Assembly: GCF_015732155.1 (NCBI RefSeq)
Contig: NZ_WIQK01000001.1
Location: forward strand, 2,366,001-2,430,000
DNA length: 64,000 bases
Source: Pectinatus sottacetonis
GTDB taxonomy: Bacteria > Bacillota > Negativicutes > Selenomonadales > Selenomonadaceae
Direction of reading: 5' to 3'
Shown here: positions 1 through 10,829 of the stretch, one piece after another
Layout of the letters: each line of letters begins with the position of its first letter
Position numbering within the stretch: the first letter of the stretch is position 1
Translations under genes and position numbers: made by a program
Notes under the pieces: model-generated
Database searches by the model: none
The model's input: the letters and a program-made list of their open reading frames with translations, nothing else
What the model was told of the DNA's origin: nothing

Positions 1-235
1 GATATAAATCACTATATGAAAAAAAGAGTTGTTGTATCTATAATGTGCAATAAAAAGATAGATGGTTGGCTTTTTATTGAGCTGTTTGATAAGAGGAATC
101 TTTTGTAGTCAGATTGCTTATTATCGGTAGATATAATGGCTTTTTTTTATTTGCTTGATCAGTTTATAATTCTATATGGAGTTTGTTTTGTAATTAATGA
201 ATTTTTCAGAATATTAGAGGGGAAGTGTAATAAAT

Positions 236-2560
236 ATGCCGAAGGAAAAAGATATAAAGATCATGCCATTACTACCGCTTAGAGGAATAGTAGTTTTTCC
301 TTATGTGATAGTAAATCTTGATGTTGGACGTGAAAAATCTATTGCAGCATTGGAAGAAGCAATGGTTCGTGATCATAAAATATTGCTGAGCGCACAAAAA
401 GATCCAGCTGTTAATGATCCAGTGGAAGAAGATATTTATGATATAGGAACTGTATCCGAAATACGGCAACTGTTAAAATTGCCTGGTGGGACAGTGCGAG
501 TTTTGGTTGAAGGTATGTATCGTGCTAAAATTAATAAAATAAACTTTTTGGATAAATATTGTGAAGCTCAGGTAACAGAATATAGGGAAGATAAAAAAGA
601 TGTTTCCATAAATATGGAAGCGTTAATGCGTGCTGTAGTTAACCAATTTGAACAATGGGTAAAACTTAGTAAAAAAATCCCCCCCGAAACACTTGTTTCT
701 GTAGTAATGATTGAAGATGGCGGGCGTCTATGTGACTTGATAGCAAGTCATATGAATATGAAACTGGAAGATAAACAGGAATTGTTGTCACTTATTGATG
801 TAACTAAACGTTTGGAGAAATTATATGAAGTATTGTCACGTGAAATGGAGATACTTGGCATTGAGCAAAAAATAAGTGAACGGGTTCATAAGCAGATGAA
901 TAGAATTCAGAAAGAATATTATCTGCGTGAACAGTTAAAAGCCATTCATAAGGAACTAGGGGATAAGGATCAGGTAGGAACGGAAATTGACAGCTATAGG
1001 ATTAAAATGGCAAGGAAAAAACCACCCACAGCAGTTATTGAGTGTATAGAAAATGAAATAAAACACCTATTGAATACACCGCCAGGCTCATCTGAATCAG
1101 GCGTTATCCGTACTTATATTGATTGGCTGCTGGCTCTTCCGTGGAAACATGTAAGCAGGGATAAGCTAAATATAAAAACAGCAGAACAAGTTTTGGAAAA
1201 AGACCATTATGGCTTGAAAAAAGTAAAAGAACGCATCTTGGAATATTTAGCAGTACGTAAATTGTCAAAAGGTACAAAAGCTCCTATTATTTGTCTGGTG
1301 GGGCCTCCCGGTGTAGGTAAAACATCTCTGGCAGCATCTATTGCTAAGGCTATAGGAAGAAAATTTGTCAGAGCATCATTGGGTGGTATTCGTGATGAAG
1401 CTGAAATACGTGGGCACAGGCGTACTTATATAGGGGCATTTCCTGGAAAAATAATAAGCGGAATAAAAAATGCTGAAACTAAAAATCCGGTATTTTTGCT
1501 TGATGAGATTGATAAAATGGCTTCGGATTTTAGAGGAGATCCTTTATCTGCATTGTTAGAAGTTCTTGATCCTGAACAAAACAGCACTTTTTCAGATCAC
1601 TATATTGAACTTCCTTTTGACTTATCACAAGTTTTCTGGATTGTTACAGCAAATAATCTGAGCAGGATTCCGCGGCCACTTAGAGATAGAATGGAAATAA
1701 TAACACTGCCAAGTTACACGGAAGAAGAAAAGTATCAGATAGCTAAACAATATCTTGTAAGTAAACAGCTGGCAGCGGCCGGATTAAAAAAAGCTCAATT
1801 ACAGTTTATGGCGGGATCATTGCAAAAAATTATTTCTGACTATACACGTGAATCGGGAGTTCGTGAACTAGAAAGACAAATTGGTGCCGTATGCCGTAAA
1901 GCAGCAAAACGGATAGTGGAAGAAGAAAAAAGTAAAATACGTGTCACTAGTAAAAATTTACATGAATTTCTGGGTCGGGAAAAATATGAGCGTACACATA
2001 TTGATAGAATACCCCAGGTAGGAGTTTGTACTGGCATGGCGTGGACAGAAGTTGGCGGGGATATATTGCCTACAGAAGCGACGGTACTTAAAGGAAAAGG
2101 TCATTTAATACTTACTGGACAGCTGGGCGATGTAATGCAGGAATCTGCTAAAGCAGGACTTAGCTATATAAGAAGCCGGACCGACAAACTGGGGCTTGAT
2201 CCACAATTTTATGAAAAGAAAGATATTCATATTCATTTGCCGGAAGGTGCTATTCCTAAGGATGGTCCATCGGCTGGAATTACTATGGCTACAGCTATGA
2301 TATCAGCATTGACGGATAAAAAAGTCAGAGGTGATGTAGCCATGACAGGAGAAATAACTCTGCGTGGGAGAGTACTGCCTATAGGCGGGTTGAAAGAAAA
2401 AACATTGGCAGCTTATCGCGAAAAAATATATAATATTATTTTGCCTAAGGAAAATGAAAAAGATATTGATGATATTGAAAAACCGATTAGGGACAAAATA
2501 AAATTTATACCAGTTGCTAATATGGATGAAGTTTTGAAATATGCATTGGTGGAATCGTGA
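236..2560 (+). CDS. lon: ATP-dependent protease Lon (LonA)
   Basis: Cytoplasmic AAA+ serine protease that degrades misfolded and regulatory proteins. The 774-aa length is normal for LonA. Order: N-terminal substrate domain (about residues 10-205), coiled helical region, AAA+ module with Walker A GPPGVGKT (near 359) and Walker B LLDEIDK (near 422), then the C-terminal protease with the Ser-containing PKDGPSAG (near 680) and the Lys of GGLKEK (near 720), the Ser-Lys dyad. The ATG is preceded by a GAGGGGAAG ribosome site. The stop codon overlaps the engB start, so the two are co-transcribed. No CIRCE or other heat-shock operator is visible in bases 1-235, which hold no gene. Confidence 0.97.
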   Translation: MPKEKDIKIMPLLPLRGIVVFPYVIVNLDVGREKSIAALEEAMVRDHKILLSAQKDPAVNDPVEEDIYDIGTVSEIRQLLKLPGGTVRVLVEGMYRAKINKINFLDKYCEAQVTEYREDKKDVSINMEALMRAVVNQFEQWVKLSKKIPPETLVSVVMIEDGGRLCDLIASHMNMKLEDKQELLSLIDVTKRLEKLYEVLSREMEILGIEQKISERVHKQMNRIQKEYYLREQLKAIHKELGDKDQVGTEIDSYRIKMARKKPPTAVIECIENEIKHLLNTPPGSSESGVIRTYIDWLLALPWKHVSRDKLNIKTAEQVLEKDHYGLKKVKERILEYLAVRKLSKGTKAPIICLVGPPGVGKTSLAASIAKAIGRKFVRASLGGIRDEAEIRGHRRTYIGAFPGKIISGIKNAETKNPVFLLDEIDKMASDFRGDPLSALLEVLDPEQNSTFSDHYIELPFDLSQVFWIVTANNLSRIPRPLRDRMEIITLPSYTEEEKYQIAKQYLVSKQLAAAGLKKAQLQFMAGSLQKIISDYTRESGVRELERQIGAVCRKAAKRIVEEEKSKIRVTSKNLHEFLGREKYERTHIDRIPQVGVCTGMAWTEVGGDILPTEATVLKGKGHLILTGQLGDVMQESAKAGLSYIRSRTDKLGLDPQFYEKKDIHIHLPEGAIPKDGPSAGITMATAMISALTDKKVRGDVAMTGEITLRGRVLPIGGLKEKTLAAYREKIYNIILPKENEKDIDDIEKPIRDKIKFIPVANMDEVLKYALVES

Positions 2561-3192
2561 ATAATAGTATAGAAGAAATAATCAATATAATCCGTGCTGA
2601 GTACATTGCCTCAGCTGTAAAAAAAGAGCAATTTCCAGAAGAAAATTTACTAGAAATAGCTTTTATAGGCCGGTCCAATGTTGGTAAATCATCGTTGATA
2701 AATTCCTTGACGCGTGTGCGTAATTTGGCCAGGATAAGCGGCAATCCTGGGAAAACGCAAACGATAAATTTTTTTAAACTGCGGGCAAAATTTTATGAAG
2801 ATAGTTCGATAAAGGATTTTTATCTGGTGGATTTACCTGGATATGGTTATGCTAAGACTGGACAGGCGAACAGAAAGAAATGGGCAAAATTTATTGAAGA
2901 GTATTTCCTGTCTTCAAAAAATCTTTATTGTGTATGTCAGCTTGTTGATTCACGGCATAAACCAATGGATTCTGATATTGAAATGTTTAAATGGCTAATA
3001 AAAAATAATATTCCTGTTTTTGTAATAGCTACGAAGATTGATAAAGTAAGTAAAAATATTGTAAGTAAAAATATTGCAGCAATACGGAAAGCTTTTGGGA
3101 TAACAGAGCTTTCCGTACTGGCATATTCATCCGTAAAAAATGAGGGACGTTCATATTTACTTGACTTTATAGGAGATGCTTTGGTAAAATAG
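2557..3192 (+). CDS. engB: Ribosome biogenesis GTPase EngB (YsxC/YihA)
   Basis: Small GTPase needed for late large-subunit ribosome assembly. 211 aa, usual size. The G1 motif GRSNVGKSS lies near residue 38, G3 DLPGYG near 92, and G4 TKID near 159. The GTG start overlaps the lon TGA by four bases (GTGA), implying translational coupling; the lon-engB order is a common arrangement in Firmicutes. The family assignment is secure. Confidence 0.95.
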   Translation: MNNSIEEIINIIRAEYIASAVKKEQFPEENLLEIAFIGRSNVGKSSLINSLTRVRNLARISGNPGKTQTINFFKLRAKFYEDSSIKDFYLVDLPGYGYAKTGQANRKKWAKFIEEYFLSSKNLYCVCQLVDSRHKPMDSDIEMFKWLIKNNIPVFVIATKIDKVSKNIVSKNIAAIRKAFGITELSVLAYSSVKNEGRSYLLDFIGDALVK

Positions 3193-3248
3193 ATATAAAT
3201 TGTGAATCTGATTCAAGTATATAGATTATAAAATTTTGAGGTGTATAT

Positions 3249-3701
3249 ATGCTGGACTTATCAGATAAGAAAATTTTAAATGCTATACAAACCAATCTTC
3301 CACTATCTCCCCGGCCTTTTGCAGAACTTGGAAAAATGCTGAATATGTCTGAACAGGAAGTTATAAAGCGGCTTAATGATTTAAAGACAGCTGGCTATAT
3401 AAGGCGTATAGGGCCATTTTTTGATTCGGATAAATTGGGATACATAGGGACATTAGTGGCACTAAAAGTAAAAGATGGCTATATGGAACGTGTAGCCAGT
3501 GCCATAAATGATTATGCAGGTGCTACGCATAACTATGAAAGGAAGGGAAAGTATAATCTGTGGTTTACATTATTGACGCAGGATCAGACACAGCGTGATG
3601 ATATTCTTAATAATGTTCGCAATTTGCCTGGTGTAGAAGCTGCCATGAGTTTAATTTCCAAGAAAAAATATAAAGTCAATGTAAAATTTAATTTGAAGTA
3701 G
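3249..3701 (+). CDS. ahbA: Siroheme decarboxylase subunit AhbA (Lrp/AsnC-like)
   Basis: 150-aa AsnC/Lrp-fold protein. The N-terminal HTH-like segment (about residues 1-60) is followed by an RRIGPFFDSDKLGY stretch and a THNYERKGKYNLWFTL stretch, both typical of siroheme decarboxylases (AhbA/NirD type). The heterodimer with AhbB removes the acetate carboxyls of siroheme to give didecarboxysiroheme in the alternative heme or heme d1 route. The immediately following paralogue at 3705 supports the AhbA-AhbB pair. A plain AsnC transcription regulator is the alternative but is less likely given the pairing and motifs. RBS is GAGG before ATG. Confidence 0.82.
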   Translation: MLDLSDKKILNAIQTNLPLSPRPFAELGKMLNMSEQEVIKRLNDLKTAGYIRRIGPFFDSDKLGYIGTLVALKVKDGYMERVASAINDYAGATHNYERKGKYNLWFTLLTQDQTQRDDILNNVRNLPGVEAAMSLISKKKYKVNVKFNLK

Positions 3702-3704
3702 GTA

Positions 3705-4193
3705 ATGAAAATGGATGCATTGGATAAAAAAATTATTCGCGTTATGCAAAATGATTTTCCCTTAGTTCCTAAGCCTTATGAAGAGTTAGCACGGCAAGTG
3801 GGTATGAGTGAAGACGAGTTACTTTTACGTTTGAGGGCTTATAAGCAGAATGGACAGATTCGTAAAATGGGGGCTGTGCTAGGTCATTATACAGCCGGAT
3901 TTTTGGCTAATGTCCTCTGTGCGTGGGTAGTCCCAGTTGACCGTATGGATGAAGTGGCATGCGCTATGGCAGCTCATGCGGCAGTATCACATTGTTATGA
4001 TAGAACGACTACTCCAGACTGGCCTTATAATATATATACTATGATTCATGCTACAAGTCGTGATAAATGTGATGCCATTGCCGATCAATTGGCTGTAGAG
4101 AATGGTCTTAGCCAGCGGGTGATGCTTTATAGTATCAAGGAGTGGAAAAAAACCAGTATGCGTTATTTTGAAAATGATAAGCTGGCACAATAG
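3705..4193 (+). CDS. ahbB: Siroheme decarboxylase subunit AhbB (Lrp/AsnC-like)
   Basis: 162-aa paralogue of the preceding gene, three bases downstream of its stop. It carries the IRKMGAVLGHYTAGF and SHCYDRTTTPDWPYNIYTM segments characteristic of the AhbB/NirL-type subunit. The His-Cys-Tyr stretch before PDWPYN is where the substrate-binding His is expected. It forms the second half of the siroheme decarboxylase heterodimer. Start may be ATG 3705 or ATG 3711, both in frame. A terminator follows at 4249, closing the lon-engB-ahbAB run. Confidence 0.82.
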   Translation: MKMDALDKKIIRVMQNDFPLVPKPYEELARQVGMSEDELLLRLRAYKQNGQIRKMGAVLGHYTAGFLANVLCAWVVPVDRMDEVACAMAAHAAVSHCYDRTTTPDWPYNIYTMIHATSRDKCDAIADQLAVENGLSQRVMLYSIKEWKKTSMRYFENDKLAQ

Positions 4194-4248
4194 TTTATTG
4201 TTCAAATTTTGCTATACGGAGGATTTAATTACAAATAGAGCAATATTA

Positions 4249-4285
4249 AAAGCCCTGGAAGTTTATCCGGGGCTTTGATTTTATT
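4249..4285 (+). terminator. Rho-independent terminator after ahbB
   Basis: AAAGCCC (4249-4255) pairs with GGGCTTT (4270-4276), with an inner GGA/TCC pair, followed by a T-rich tail. It ends the lon-engB-ahbAB unit. Confidence 0.75.
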
Positions 4286-4396
4286 TATAATAAAAACCAA
4301 GCGTATATTTTAAGAAAAATATTTGTAAAAAATAAACCTTATAAAATTTATGGTTTTGCAATAGGGAGAACTTATTTATAAGTATGTTTTAAATTA

Positions 4397-4425
4397 TTGA
4401 ACAGTATATTTTAAAATGATACAAT
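4397..4425 (+). promoter_or_regulatory. Probable sigma-A promoter for the aminotransferase gene
   Basis: TTGAAC at 4397-4402, a 17-base spacer, and TACAAT at 4420-4425, about 40 bases before the downstream start. Good match to the housekeeping consensus. Confidence 0.6.
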
Positions 4426-4463
4426 AACAGAGATGTGTAAATTAGTAAATGAAAGGTGATAGA

Positions 4464-5657
4464 ATGTTTTCTGAAAATATGTATGAACTTGGTACTAAAA
4501 AATCTACAATACGGACAATTTTTGAATATGGGCGGAAACGAGCCGCTGAAGTAGGAGAGAATAATATTTATGATTATAGTTTGGGAAATCCTAATGTACC
4601 TGCACCGAATTTTATTAAGCAGGCAATTGTTGATATTTTAAATACAGAGGATCCCTGTGCAGTGCATGGTTATACTATTGCCCCGGGGTTGCCAATTGTA
4701 AGAGAAAAGCTGGCGAAGAGTGTTAACCATCGTTTTAATACAAAATTTTCTGCAGATAATTTTTTTATAACAGGCGGGGCGGCAGGAGCAATAACAATAG
4801 TTTTTAAAGCTCTGAGTGAGAAAAATGATGAATTTATTGCCTTTGCTCCATTTTTTCCGGAATATAAATGTTTTGTTGAGTCCACAGGGGCAAAATTAGT
4901 TATTGTACCGGCACAGCCGAAAGATTTTCAAATAAACTTTGCTGAATTTGAAAAAAGTTTATCTGCTAATACAAAAGCTGTAATTGTAAATTCACCGAAT
5001 AATCCCAGTGGAACGGTTTATTCGGAGGAAACAATAAAAAAATTAACACGGATTTTGGCAAAAAAATCAAAGGAATATGGACATCCAATATTCTTGATAT
5101 CCGATGAACCATATAGAGAAATAGTTTATAATGGAGTAAATGTACCATATTTAACACATTATTACAAGGATACAATTATTTGTTATTCTTACAGTAAATC
5201 ATTTTCTCTGGCGGGAGAACGGATAGGTTATATTATTATTCCCGACGAAGTTACTGTTTCCAGAAAAATTTATGGAGCTGTTGCAGGAGCCGCAAGAGTG
5301 CTGACACATGTAAATGCACCATCACTTTTCCAAAGAGTAATAGCACGCTGCTGTGATATGCCTTCTGATATAAGCGCTTACGAAGAAAATGGCCGGTTGC
5401 TTTATGACGGTTTGCTGGATGCTGGTTTTAAATGTGTTAAACCACAAGGTGCATTTTATTTATTTCCTGAATCATTGGAGGCTGATGATTACGCATTTTG
5501 CAAAAAAGCACAAGAATTTGACTTGCTGCTTGTTCCGGGAACTGATTTTGGTTGTGCAGGACATTTCCGGGCATCATATTGTATAAAAAAGGAGACTATC
5601 AAGAAGTCTCTGCCAATTTTTAAAAAACTGGCGGATAGTTATAAGTGTAAGGGTTGA
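4464..5657 (+). CDS. PLP-dependent aminotransferase, class I/II
   Basis: Fold-type I aminotransferase of about 397 aa. The PLP lysine is in SYSKSFSLAGERIGY; NNPSGTV and the ISDEPYRE aspartate region are also present. It transfers an amino group between an amino acid and a 2-oxo acid; the substrate cannot be read from sequence (family members are annotated as aspartate, aromatic or alanine aminotransferases). I place the start at ATG 4464 because GAAAGGTGAT sits just upstream and would overlap the earlier in-frame ATG at 4449. The next gene begins 15 bases downstream. Confidence 0.88.
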   Translation: MFSENMYELGTKKSTIRTIFEYGRKRAAEVGENNIYDYSLGNPNVPAPNFIKQAIVDILNTEDPCAVHGYTIAPGLPIVREKLAKSVNHRFNTKFSADNFFITGGAAGAITIVFKALSEKNDEFIAFAPFFPEYKCFVESTGAKLVIVPAQPKDFQINFAEFEKSLSANTKAVIVNSPNNPSGTVYSEETIKKLTRILAKKSKEYGHPIFLISDEPYREIVYNGVNVPYLTHYYKDTIICYSYSKSFSLAGERIGYIIIPDEVTVSRKIYGAVAGAARVLTHVNAPSLFQRVIARCCDMPSDISAYEENGRLLYDGLLDAGFKCVKPQGAFYLFPESLEADDYAFCKKAQEFDLLLVPGTDFGCAGHFRASYCIKKETIKKSLPIFKKLADSYKCKG

Positions 5658-5672
5658 TAGGAGGGAGCTGCT

Positions 5673-5987
5673 ATGTTTCATGTACCGGATCATGTGGATT
5701 ATAATGGGAACAATCCACATTTAAAGACGGAAAAATTAACATCTATAGTTTTTAGAAAACCTGAATTAAAGGAAGAATTTTCAAAATTGCAAAACCTTAT
5801 TGATTCAGGGGAATTTACTAAATATGTGGAGCCAATCCGTAATATAACACGTAATGAGAGCACACTGCTCATTACAGCTGGTAGCGAGCTACAGCGCATG
5901 CATATAGAAGATATAATTCCTGAAATAAAGGAAGCTTTTTCCATAGAAAGAGTAAAAGTTATTGGCATAATGAAAACAATGTTTTGA
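5673..5987 (+). CDS. Small hypothetical protein downstream of the aminotransferase
   Basis: 104 aa, soluble, no signal peptide or membrane segment. I do not recognise the family. The N-terminus is rich in Asn, His and Asp (VPDHVDYNGNN). The C-terminal half (STLLITAGSELQRMHIEDII onward) alternates strand-like and helix-like stretches. It has a GGAGGGAG ribosome site, lies 15 bases after the aminotransferase stop and is followed at once by a strong terminator, so the two form a two-gene unit. Confidence 0.7.
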   Translation: MFHVPDHVDYNGNNPHLKTEKLTSIVFRKPELKEEFSKLQNLIDSGEFTKYVEPIRNITRNESTLLITAGSELQRMHIEDIIPEIKEAFSIERVKVIGIMKTMF

Positions 5988-5993
5988 AAGAAA

Positions 5994-6024
5994 AATCAGC
6001 AGAATTGAAATCTGCTGATTTTTT
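5994..6024 (+). terminator. Rho-independent terminator
   Basis: AATCAGCAGA (5994-6003) and TCTGCTGATT (6011-6020) form a perfect 10-bp stem with a 7-base loop and a T tail. Confidence 0.9.
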
Positions 6025-6145
6025 GTGTGTGTTGTCAATAGTATTGTGATAAAATTAAGAAGTAGAGTAATATTTTTTGTTGGACAAGTAATAAATTATT
6101 GTTGCTAAAAATTCAGCTAAAGCTTATAATTTACGTTATATTGTT

Positions 6146-6174
6146 TTGACTTATGAATGATTGTTTGGTAGAAT
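6146..6174 (+). promoter_or_regulatory. Probable sigma-A promoter for secA
   Basis: TTGACT at 6146-6151, a 17-base spacer, and TAGAAT at 6169-6174. It leaves a 5' leader of about 115 bases before secA. Confidence 0.6.
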
Positions 6175-6298
6175 TCTATGTAGTTTATTTATAGTAATTA
6201 TAGTATGCAATTTTTATAATAATATTGAAAAAGCTGGTATTTGAATCTGTAATGGGCAAAGTATGCTTTGCTTTTAATATAAATAAGAGGTGACATAT

Positions 6299-8821
6299 TT
6301 GTTTGGATTTTTAAAGAGCCTGATTGGTGATAATAATGAAAAAGAAATAAAACGTATGCGCGGTATTGTGGAAAAAATAAATGCATTGGAACCTGAATAC
6401 AGAAAAATGAGTGATGGTACTTTATGCGGCAATACGAGTAAGTTTAAGGAACGCATTGCTAATGGAGAAACATTGGATTCTATTTTGCCGGAAACTTTTG
6501 CTGTTGTGCGTGAAGCATCACGTCGGACTTTGGGAATGAGACATTTTGATGTACAGCTTATAGGGGGCGTTTGCCTGCATGAAGGTAAAATTGCCGAAAT
6601 GAAAACAGGTGAAGGGAAAACATTAGTGGCAACGGCACCTGTTTATTTGAATGCCTTATCACAAAAGGGCGTTCATATGATTACTGTTAATGATTATCTG
6701 GCTAAGCGTGATAGTGAATGGATGGGAAAACTTTATCGTACATTGGGGTTATCTGTTGGTTTGATAACGCATGATATGGATTTTGCAGAACGTAAATTTG
6801 CCTACAATTGTGATGTTACATTTGGAACTAACAATGAATTTGGATTTGATTATTTGCGTGATAATATGGTTATTTACAAAGATCAGATGGTGCAAAGAGA
6901 TCTTAACTATGCAATTGTCGATGAAGTCGATAGTATTTTGATTGATGAAGCGCGTACACCATTGATTATTTCAGGACCAGGCAGTAAATCGACTAATATG
7001 TATTCGATAATGGCAAAAGCTGTAGCTCCTTTAAAAGAAGAAGAAGATTATACAATTAATGAAAAAGAAAAAACAGTTTCTCCATCAGAGGGCGCTGTAG
7101 CAAAAGTTGAAAAAGCTTTGAATATAAAAAATCTTTATGATACAGCTAATATTGAAATGTCACATTGCTTTACCCAGGCTTTGCGGGCTAAAGCTTTAAT
7201 GAAACGAGATAGAGATTATGTAGTACGTGATGGTGAGATCGTTATCGTTGATGAATTTACTGGGCGGCTCATGTTTGGACGAAGATATTCAGATGGATTG
7301 CATCAGGCAATTGAAGCAAAGGAAAATGTAAAAATTCAACGTGAATCACAGACACTTGCTACGATTACTTTTCAAAATTATTTTCGTATGTATGGTAAAT
7401 TGGCAGGAATGACTGGTACAGCAAAAACAGAGGAAGATGAATTTCTGAAGATTTATAAATTGCCGGTTATCGTTGTCCCTACAAATAAACCTATTCAGCG
7501 TATGGATTATCCAGATGTTATTTATAAGACTAAACGGGCTAAATTTAAAGCTGTAGTGAAGGCTATTAAGGAATATCACACGAAAGGGCAGCCGGTCCTG
7601 GTAGGGACAACTTCAATAGTACAGTCGGAAGAATTAAGTGCATTGTTGAAGAAAAACCATATTCCCCACAATGTTTTAAATGCTAAATACCATGAAAAAG
7701 AAGCACAGATAATTGCTGGAGCTGGACAGACCGGAGCAGTTACTATAGCTACAAATATGGCTGGTCGCGGTACAGATATCACGCTAGGTGACGGAGTCAA
7801 GGAAAATGGCGGATTGCATATCATGGGGACAGAGCGCCATGAATCAAGACGTATTGACAATCAGTTGCGTGGTCGTGCTGGAAGGCAGGGAGATCCAGGG
7901 TCTTCAAGATTTTATTTATCCTTGGAAGATGACCTAATGCGCTTATTCGGTTCAGATAATATAGCTAATATTATGGATAAACTAGGTATGGGTGAAGATG
8001 ATCCAATAGAGCACAAATTAGTTACTAGATCAATTGAACAAGCACAAAAGAAAGTAGAAGCACGTAATTTCGATATTCGTAAACATGTACTCGAATATGA
8101 TGATGTTATGAATCAGCAGCGTGAAGTCATCTATAGTCAACGGCGTAAAGTTTTAGTAGGCGATAATTTAAAAGATAATATTCTCGATATGATCTATGAA
8201 ATAATTAATCATCAGATGGATACATATGCAAATGAAAAAGTTTATCCGGAAGAATGGAATATTGAAGAACTTATTGAAGAAGCTGAAAGAGTATATGCAC
8301 CCCAGGGGAAATTAGTAAAAAGTGAACTGGAAAATATGAGCCGTGATGAACTTAAAGATGCACTTTATAAATTAGCAGATGATACATATGCTTCACGTGA
8401 ACAAATGTTTGGTAAAGAAAATATGCGTGAACTGGAAAAAATTGTCATGCTAAAAGTAGTCGATAATAAATGGATGGAACATTTAGATGAGATGGATATG
8501 CTGCGTGAAGGGATAGGTCTAAGGGCTTATGGGCAGAAAAATCCTCTTGTCGAATATAAAATTGAAGCTTATGATATGTTCCAGGCAATGATTAACAGCA
8601 TCCAGGAAGATATTGCCAAATTGATGTATAGAGTCAATATTGTTAGAGAAGAACAACCACCTCTGGAGGATCGTCTTAAGAATGCTACTACTTCACACGG
8701 TACAGATGAACCTGAAAAAAAACAAAAACCTATAGTTAAAGAAAAAACTGTGGGAAGAAATGATCCTTGTCCATGTGGTAGTGGTAAAAAATATAAGAAT
8801 TGTTGTGGTAGAAATAAATAG
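6299..8821 (+). CDS. secA: Preprotein translocase ATPase SecA
   Basis: Motor that drives unfolded preproteins through SecYEG. About 840 aa. Walker A MKTGEGKT is near residue 103 and the DEVDS Walker B near 208. The second helicase domain has [10 protein letters not shown] and [11 protein letters not shown]. The protein ends in the SEC-C zinc motif [13 protein letters not shown], which binds SecB or ribosomes. I choose TTG 6299 ([10 protein letters not shown], the usual SecA N-terminus) because AAGAGGTG lies seven bases upstream; the in-frame GTG at 6290 falls inside that ribosome site. Confidence 0.96.
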   Translation: MFGFLKSLIGDNNEKEIKRMRGIVEKINALEPEYRKMSDGTLCGNTSKFKERIANGETLDSILPETFAVVREASRRTLGMRHFDVQLIGGVCLHEGKIAEMKTGEGKTLVATAPVYLNALSQKGVHMITVNDYLAKRDSEWMGKLYRTLGLSVGLITHDMDFAERKFAYNCDVTFGTNNEFGFDYLRDNMVIYKDQMVQRDLNYAIVDEVDSILIDEARTPLIISGPGSKSTNMYSIMAKAVAPLKEEEDYTINEKEKTVSPSEGAVAKVEKALNIKNLYDTANIEMSHCFTQALRAKALMKRDRDYVVRDGEIVIVDEFTGRLMFGRRYSDGLHQAIEAKENVKIQRESQTLATITFQNYFRMYGKLAGMTGTAKTEEDEFLKIYKLPVIVVPTNKPIQRMDYPDVIYKTKRAKFKAVVKAIKEYHTKGQPVLVGTTSIVQSEELSALLKKNHIPHNVLNAKYHEKEAQIIAGAGQTGAVTIATNMAGRGTDITLGDGVKENGGLHIMGTERHESRRIDNQLRGRAGRQGDPGSSRFYLSLEDDLMRLFGSDNIANIMDKLGMGEDDPIEHKLVTRSIEQAQKKVEARNFDIRKHVLEYDDVMNQQREVIYSQRRKVLVGDNLKDNILDMIYEIINHQMDTYANEKVYPEEWNIEELIEEAERVYAPQGKLVKSELENMSRDELKDALYKLADDTYASREQMFGKENMRELEKIVMLKVVDNKWMEHLDEMDMLREGIGLRAYGQKNPLVEYKIEAYDMFQAMINSIQEDIAKLMYRVNIVREEQPPLEDRLKNATTSHGTDEPEKKQKPIVKEKTVGRNDPCPCGSGKKYKNCCGRNK

Positions 8822-8851
8822 TATTTTAAATAATGTAAGGATGTGGAAGCA

Positions 8852-9959
8852 GTGCTGGAAGATTTGCGTGTATTGATAACAGATACTAAAAAAAAGATAG
8901 AAGAAATGGGGGCTTCACTTTGACGTAGCTCACAAGAAAGAAAAAATAGCTGAACTTGAATATAAAATGGGTGAACCGGCTTTTTGGGATGATACGGAAA
9001 ATGCACAAAAAGTATCTACAGAGTTGAATACATTAAAGGATAATGTTGAAAGATATCAAAAACTTATTGATAAGTATGATGACATGCAGATACTTTGGGA
9101 AATGGGTATGGAAGATAATGATGAAAGTGTTTGTGATGAAGTAGAAAAAGAAATAAAAGTGATAACAGCGGCACTGGATCAATTGGAATTGGAAATATTG
9201 TTATCAGGCCGATATGATAGCAATAATGCAATTTTGACGCTTCATGCTGGTGCCGGCGGAACGGAAGCACAAGATTGGACGCAGATGCTTTTACGTATGT
9301 ATGGGCGATGGGCGGAGAAAAATGGGTTTACTGTTGAAACCGTTGATTTGCTGCCAGGAGACGAAGCTGGAGTAAAATCAGTTACTTTGATGATAAAGGG
9401 TCGGAATGCTTATGGTTATTTGAAATCAGAAAAAGGTGTTCACCGTCTGGTAAGAATATCGCCTTTTGATGCCAATGCACGTCGTCATACTTCTTTTTCA
9501 GCTTGTGATGTGATGCCTGAAATTGATGATAATGTGGATTTGGACATTAATATGGCAGATGTAAGAGTTGATACCTACAGAGCCAGTGGCGCTGGTGGTC
9601 AGCATATAAATAAAACCGATTCCGCGGTCAGAATGACGCATATACCTACAGGCGTTGTAGCACAATGCCAAAATCAGCGTTCCCAATTGCAAAATAAGGA
9701 ACAGTGTTTAAAATTATTGAGAGCACGTTTGTTTGAATTAGAATTACAGAAAAAAGAAGAAGAACTGGCTAAGCTGGAAGGCGAACAGCAGAAAATAGAG
9801 TGGGGCAGTCAGATTCGGTCGTATGTTTTCCATCCGTATAATCTTGTAAAAGATCATCGGACTAATACTGAAACAAGCGATATACAGGCAGTAATGGATG
9901 GTAATATTAACCTGTTCATAGAAAGTTATTTGCGGGCTAAAGCTAATAAAAAGCTATAA
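8852..9959 (+). CDS. prfB: Peptide chain release factor 2, expressed by +1 frameshift
   Basis: RF2 terminates translation at UGA and UAA. It is encoded in two frames: GTG 8852 to CTT 8918-8920 (23 codons), then a TGA at 8921-8923; reading resumes in the +1 frame at GAC 8922 and runs to 9959, giving about 368 aa, the normal RF2 length. The second frame holds the RF2 SPF tripeptide (RISPFDANARRH) and the GGQ hydrolysis motif (SGAGGQHINKTDSAVRMTH). The N-terminal peptide joins seamlessly across the slip (MGASL then DVAHKKEKIAEL). Autoregulation is classic: low RF2 means slow UGA decoding and more frameshifting. It lies 30 bases after secA. Confidence 0.95.
8906..8924 (+). promoter_or_regulatory. 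prfB programmed +1 frameshift site
   Basis: The slip codon CTT (8918-8920) is followed by the in-frame stop TGA and then C (8921-8924), the conserved CTTTGAC heptamer. The Shine-Dalgarno-like stimulator is a GGGGG run at 8908-8912, separated from CTT by five bases instead of the three in the well-studied E. coli site. Confidence 0.9.
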
Positions 9960-10119
9960 GTGTGATATTTTGATATAGCATGCGAGTAAATGCAATTTAA
10001 GACCTGTAGAATTTGCCATACAGGGGAATCTACGGTGTAATATCTATTAGATTGAGATTATGCCTTAGTAGTTAGAAACTCAGAAATTTACTATATTATA
10101 TAGTCTGATAGTGTAGGTG

Positions 10120-10812
10120 ATGAATTTGCGTAAGGGGTTAATAATTGTTTCATTGCTAATAATAGTTATGACAATAGTAACAAATTTGTTTTTACCTAAT
10201 TTTATTTCTTTTACTTTGCATAGTTATTTAAAAAATACTATGCAGGCCCATAATATTAATGGAGAAATTGAGGTACATCCGTCTTTTATGATTGCCGCAG
10301 GAGATATTGATAAAATTGTTTATACAGCAGACACGGCAGTTATAGGTAATACAGAAGTTCATAATTTATCATTGGTTGGTGAAAACATACAGCTTGATAT
10401 GCCATCATTAGTAAAAAAGCAATTTAAAATTAATAGTGCAAAAAATATAAAGATTTCTTGCACTATTGATAATAAATCATTAGAAAAATTACTAGCTAGG
10501 CGAATAAGCAAAGTACAGGATGTCCATGTAAATATAATGCCTAAATTTGTGATGGTTAAAGCAGCAATACCATTATTGGGCAATAAAATTTCAGCAGAAA
10601 TGAGAGGTCATCTTTATACCAAGGGTGGCAACATATATTTTAAAATAGCTGAACTGGATGTTGAAAATGACTTTTTGGGGAAAATCAGTTTAAATAAAAT
10701 GGAAAATGTTCTACTTGTTGACAGAAATAAATTACCGTTTGATGCAAAAATTGATTCGGTAGTACAGAAAGAAAATGAAATAGCTATAGTAGCGAATGCT
10801 CACAAAGAATAA
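10120..10812 (+). CDS. DUF2993 (LmeA-like) membrane-anchored protein
   Basis: About 230 aa with one N-terminal hydrophobic segment (about residues 7-30), then an extracytoplasmic domain of alternating strands. The pattern fits the DUF2993/LmeA-like family, lipid-binding proteins of the envelope. Key-residue evidence is weak and the role is unknown. The start is ATG 10120; the neighbouring GTG 10117 is in frame. It lies directly upstream of the DUF5693-csaB pair and so may belong to the same envelope operon. Confidence 0.6.
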   Translation: MNLRKGLIIVSLLIIVMTIVTNLFLPNFISFTLHSYLKNTMQAHNINGEIEVHPSFMIAAGDIDKIVYTADTAVIGNTEVHNLSLVGENIQLDMPSLVKKQFKINSAKNIKISCTIDNKSLEKLLARRISKVQDVHVNIMPKFVMVKAAIPLLGNKISAEMRGHLYTKGGNIYFKIAELDVENDFLGKISLNKMENVLLVDRNKLPFDAKIDSVVQKENEIAIVANAHKE

Positions 10813-10829
10813 GCAAGGTGGGAAAAATT

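Noticed and set aside
10000-10116. T-box or other riboswitch upstream of the DUF2993 gene
   Set aside because: Short complementary stretches occur, but no T-box sequence, specifier loop or terminator is present.
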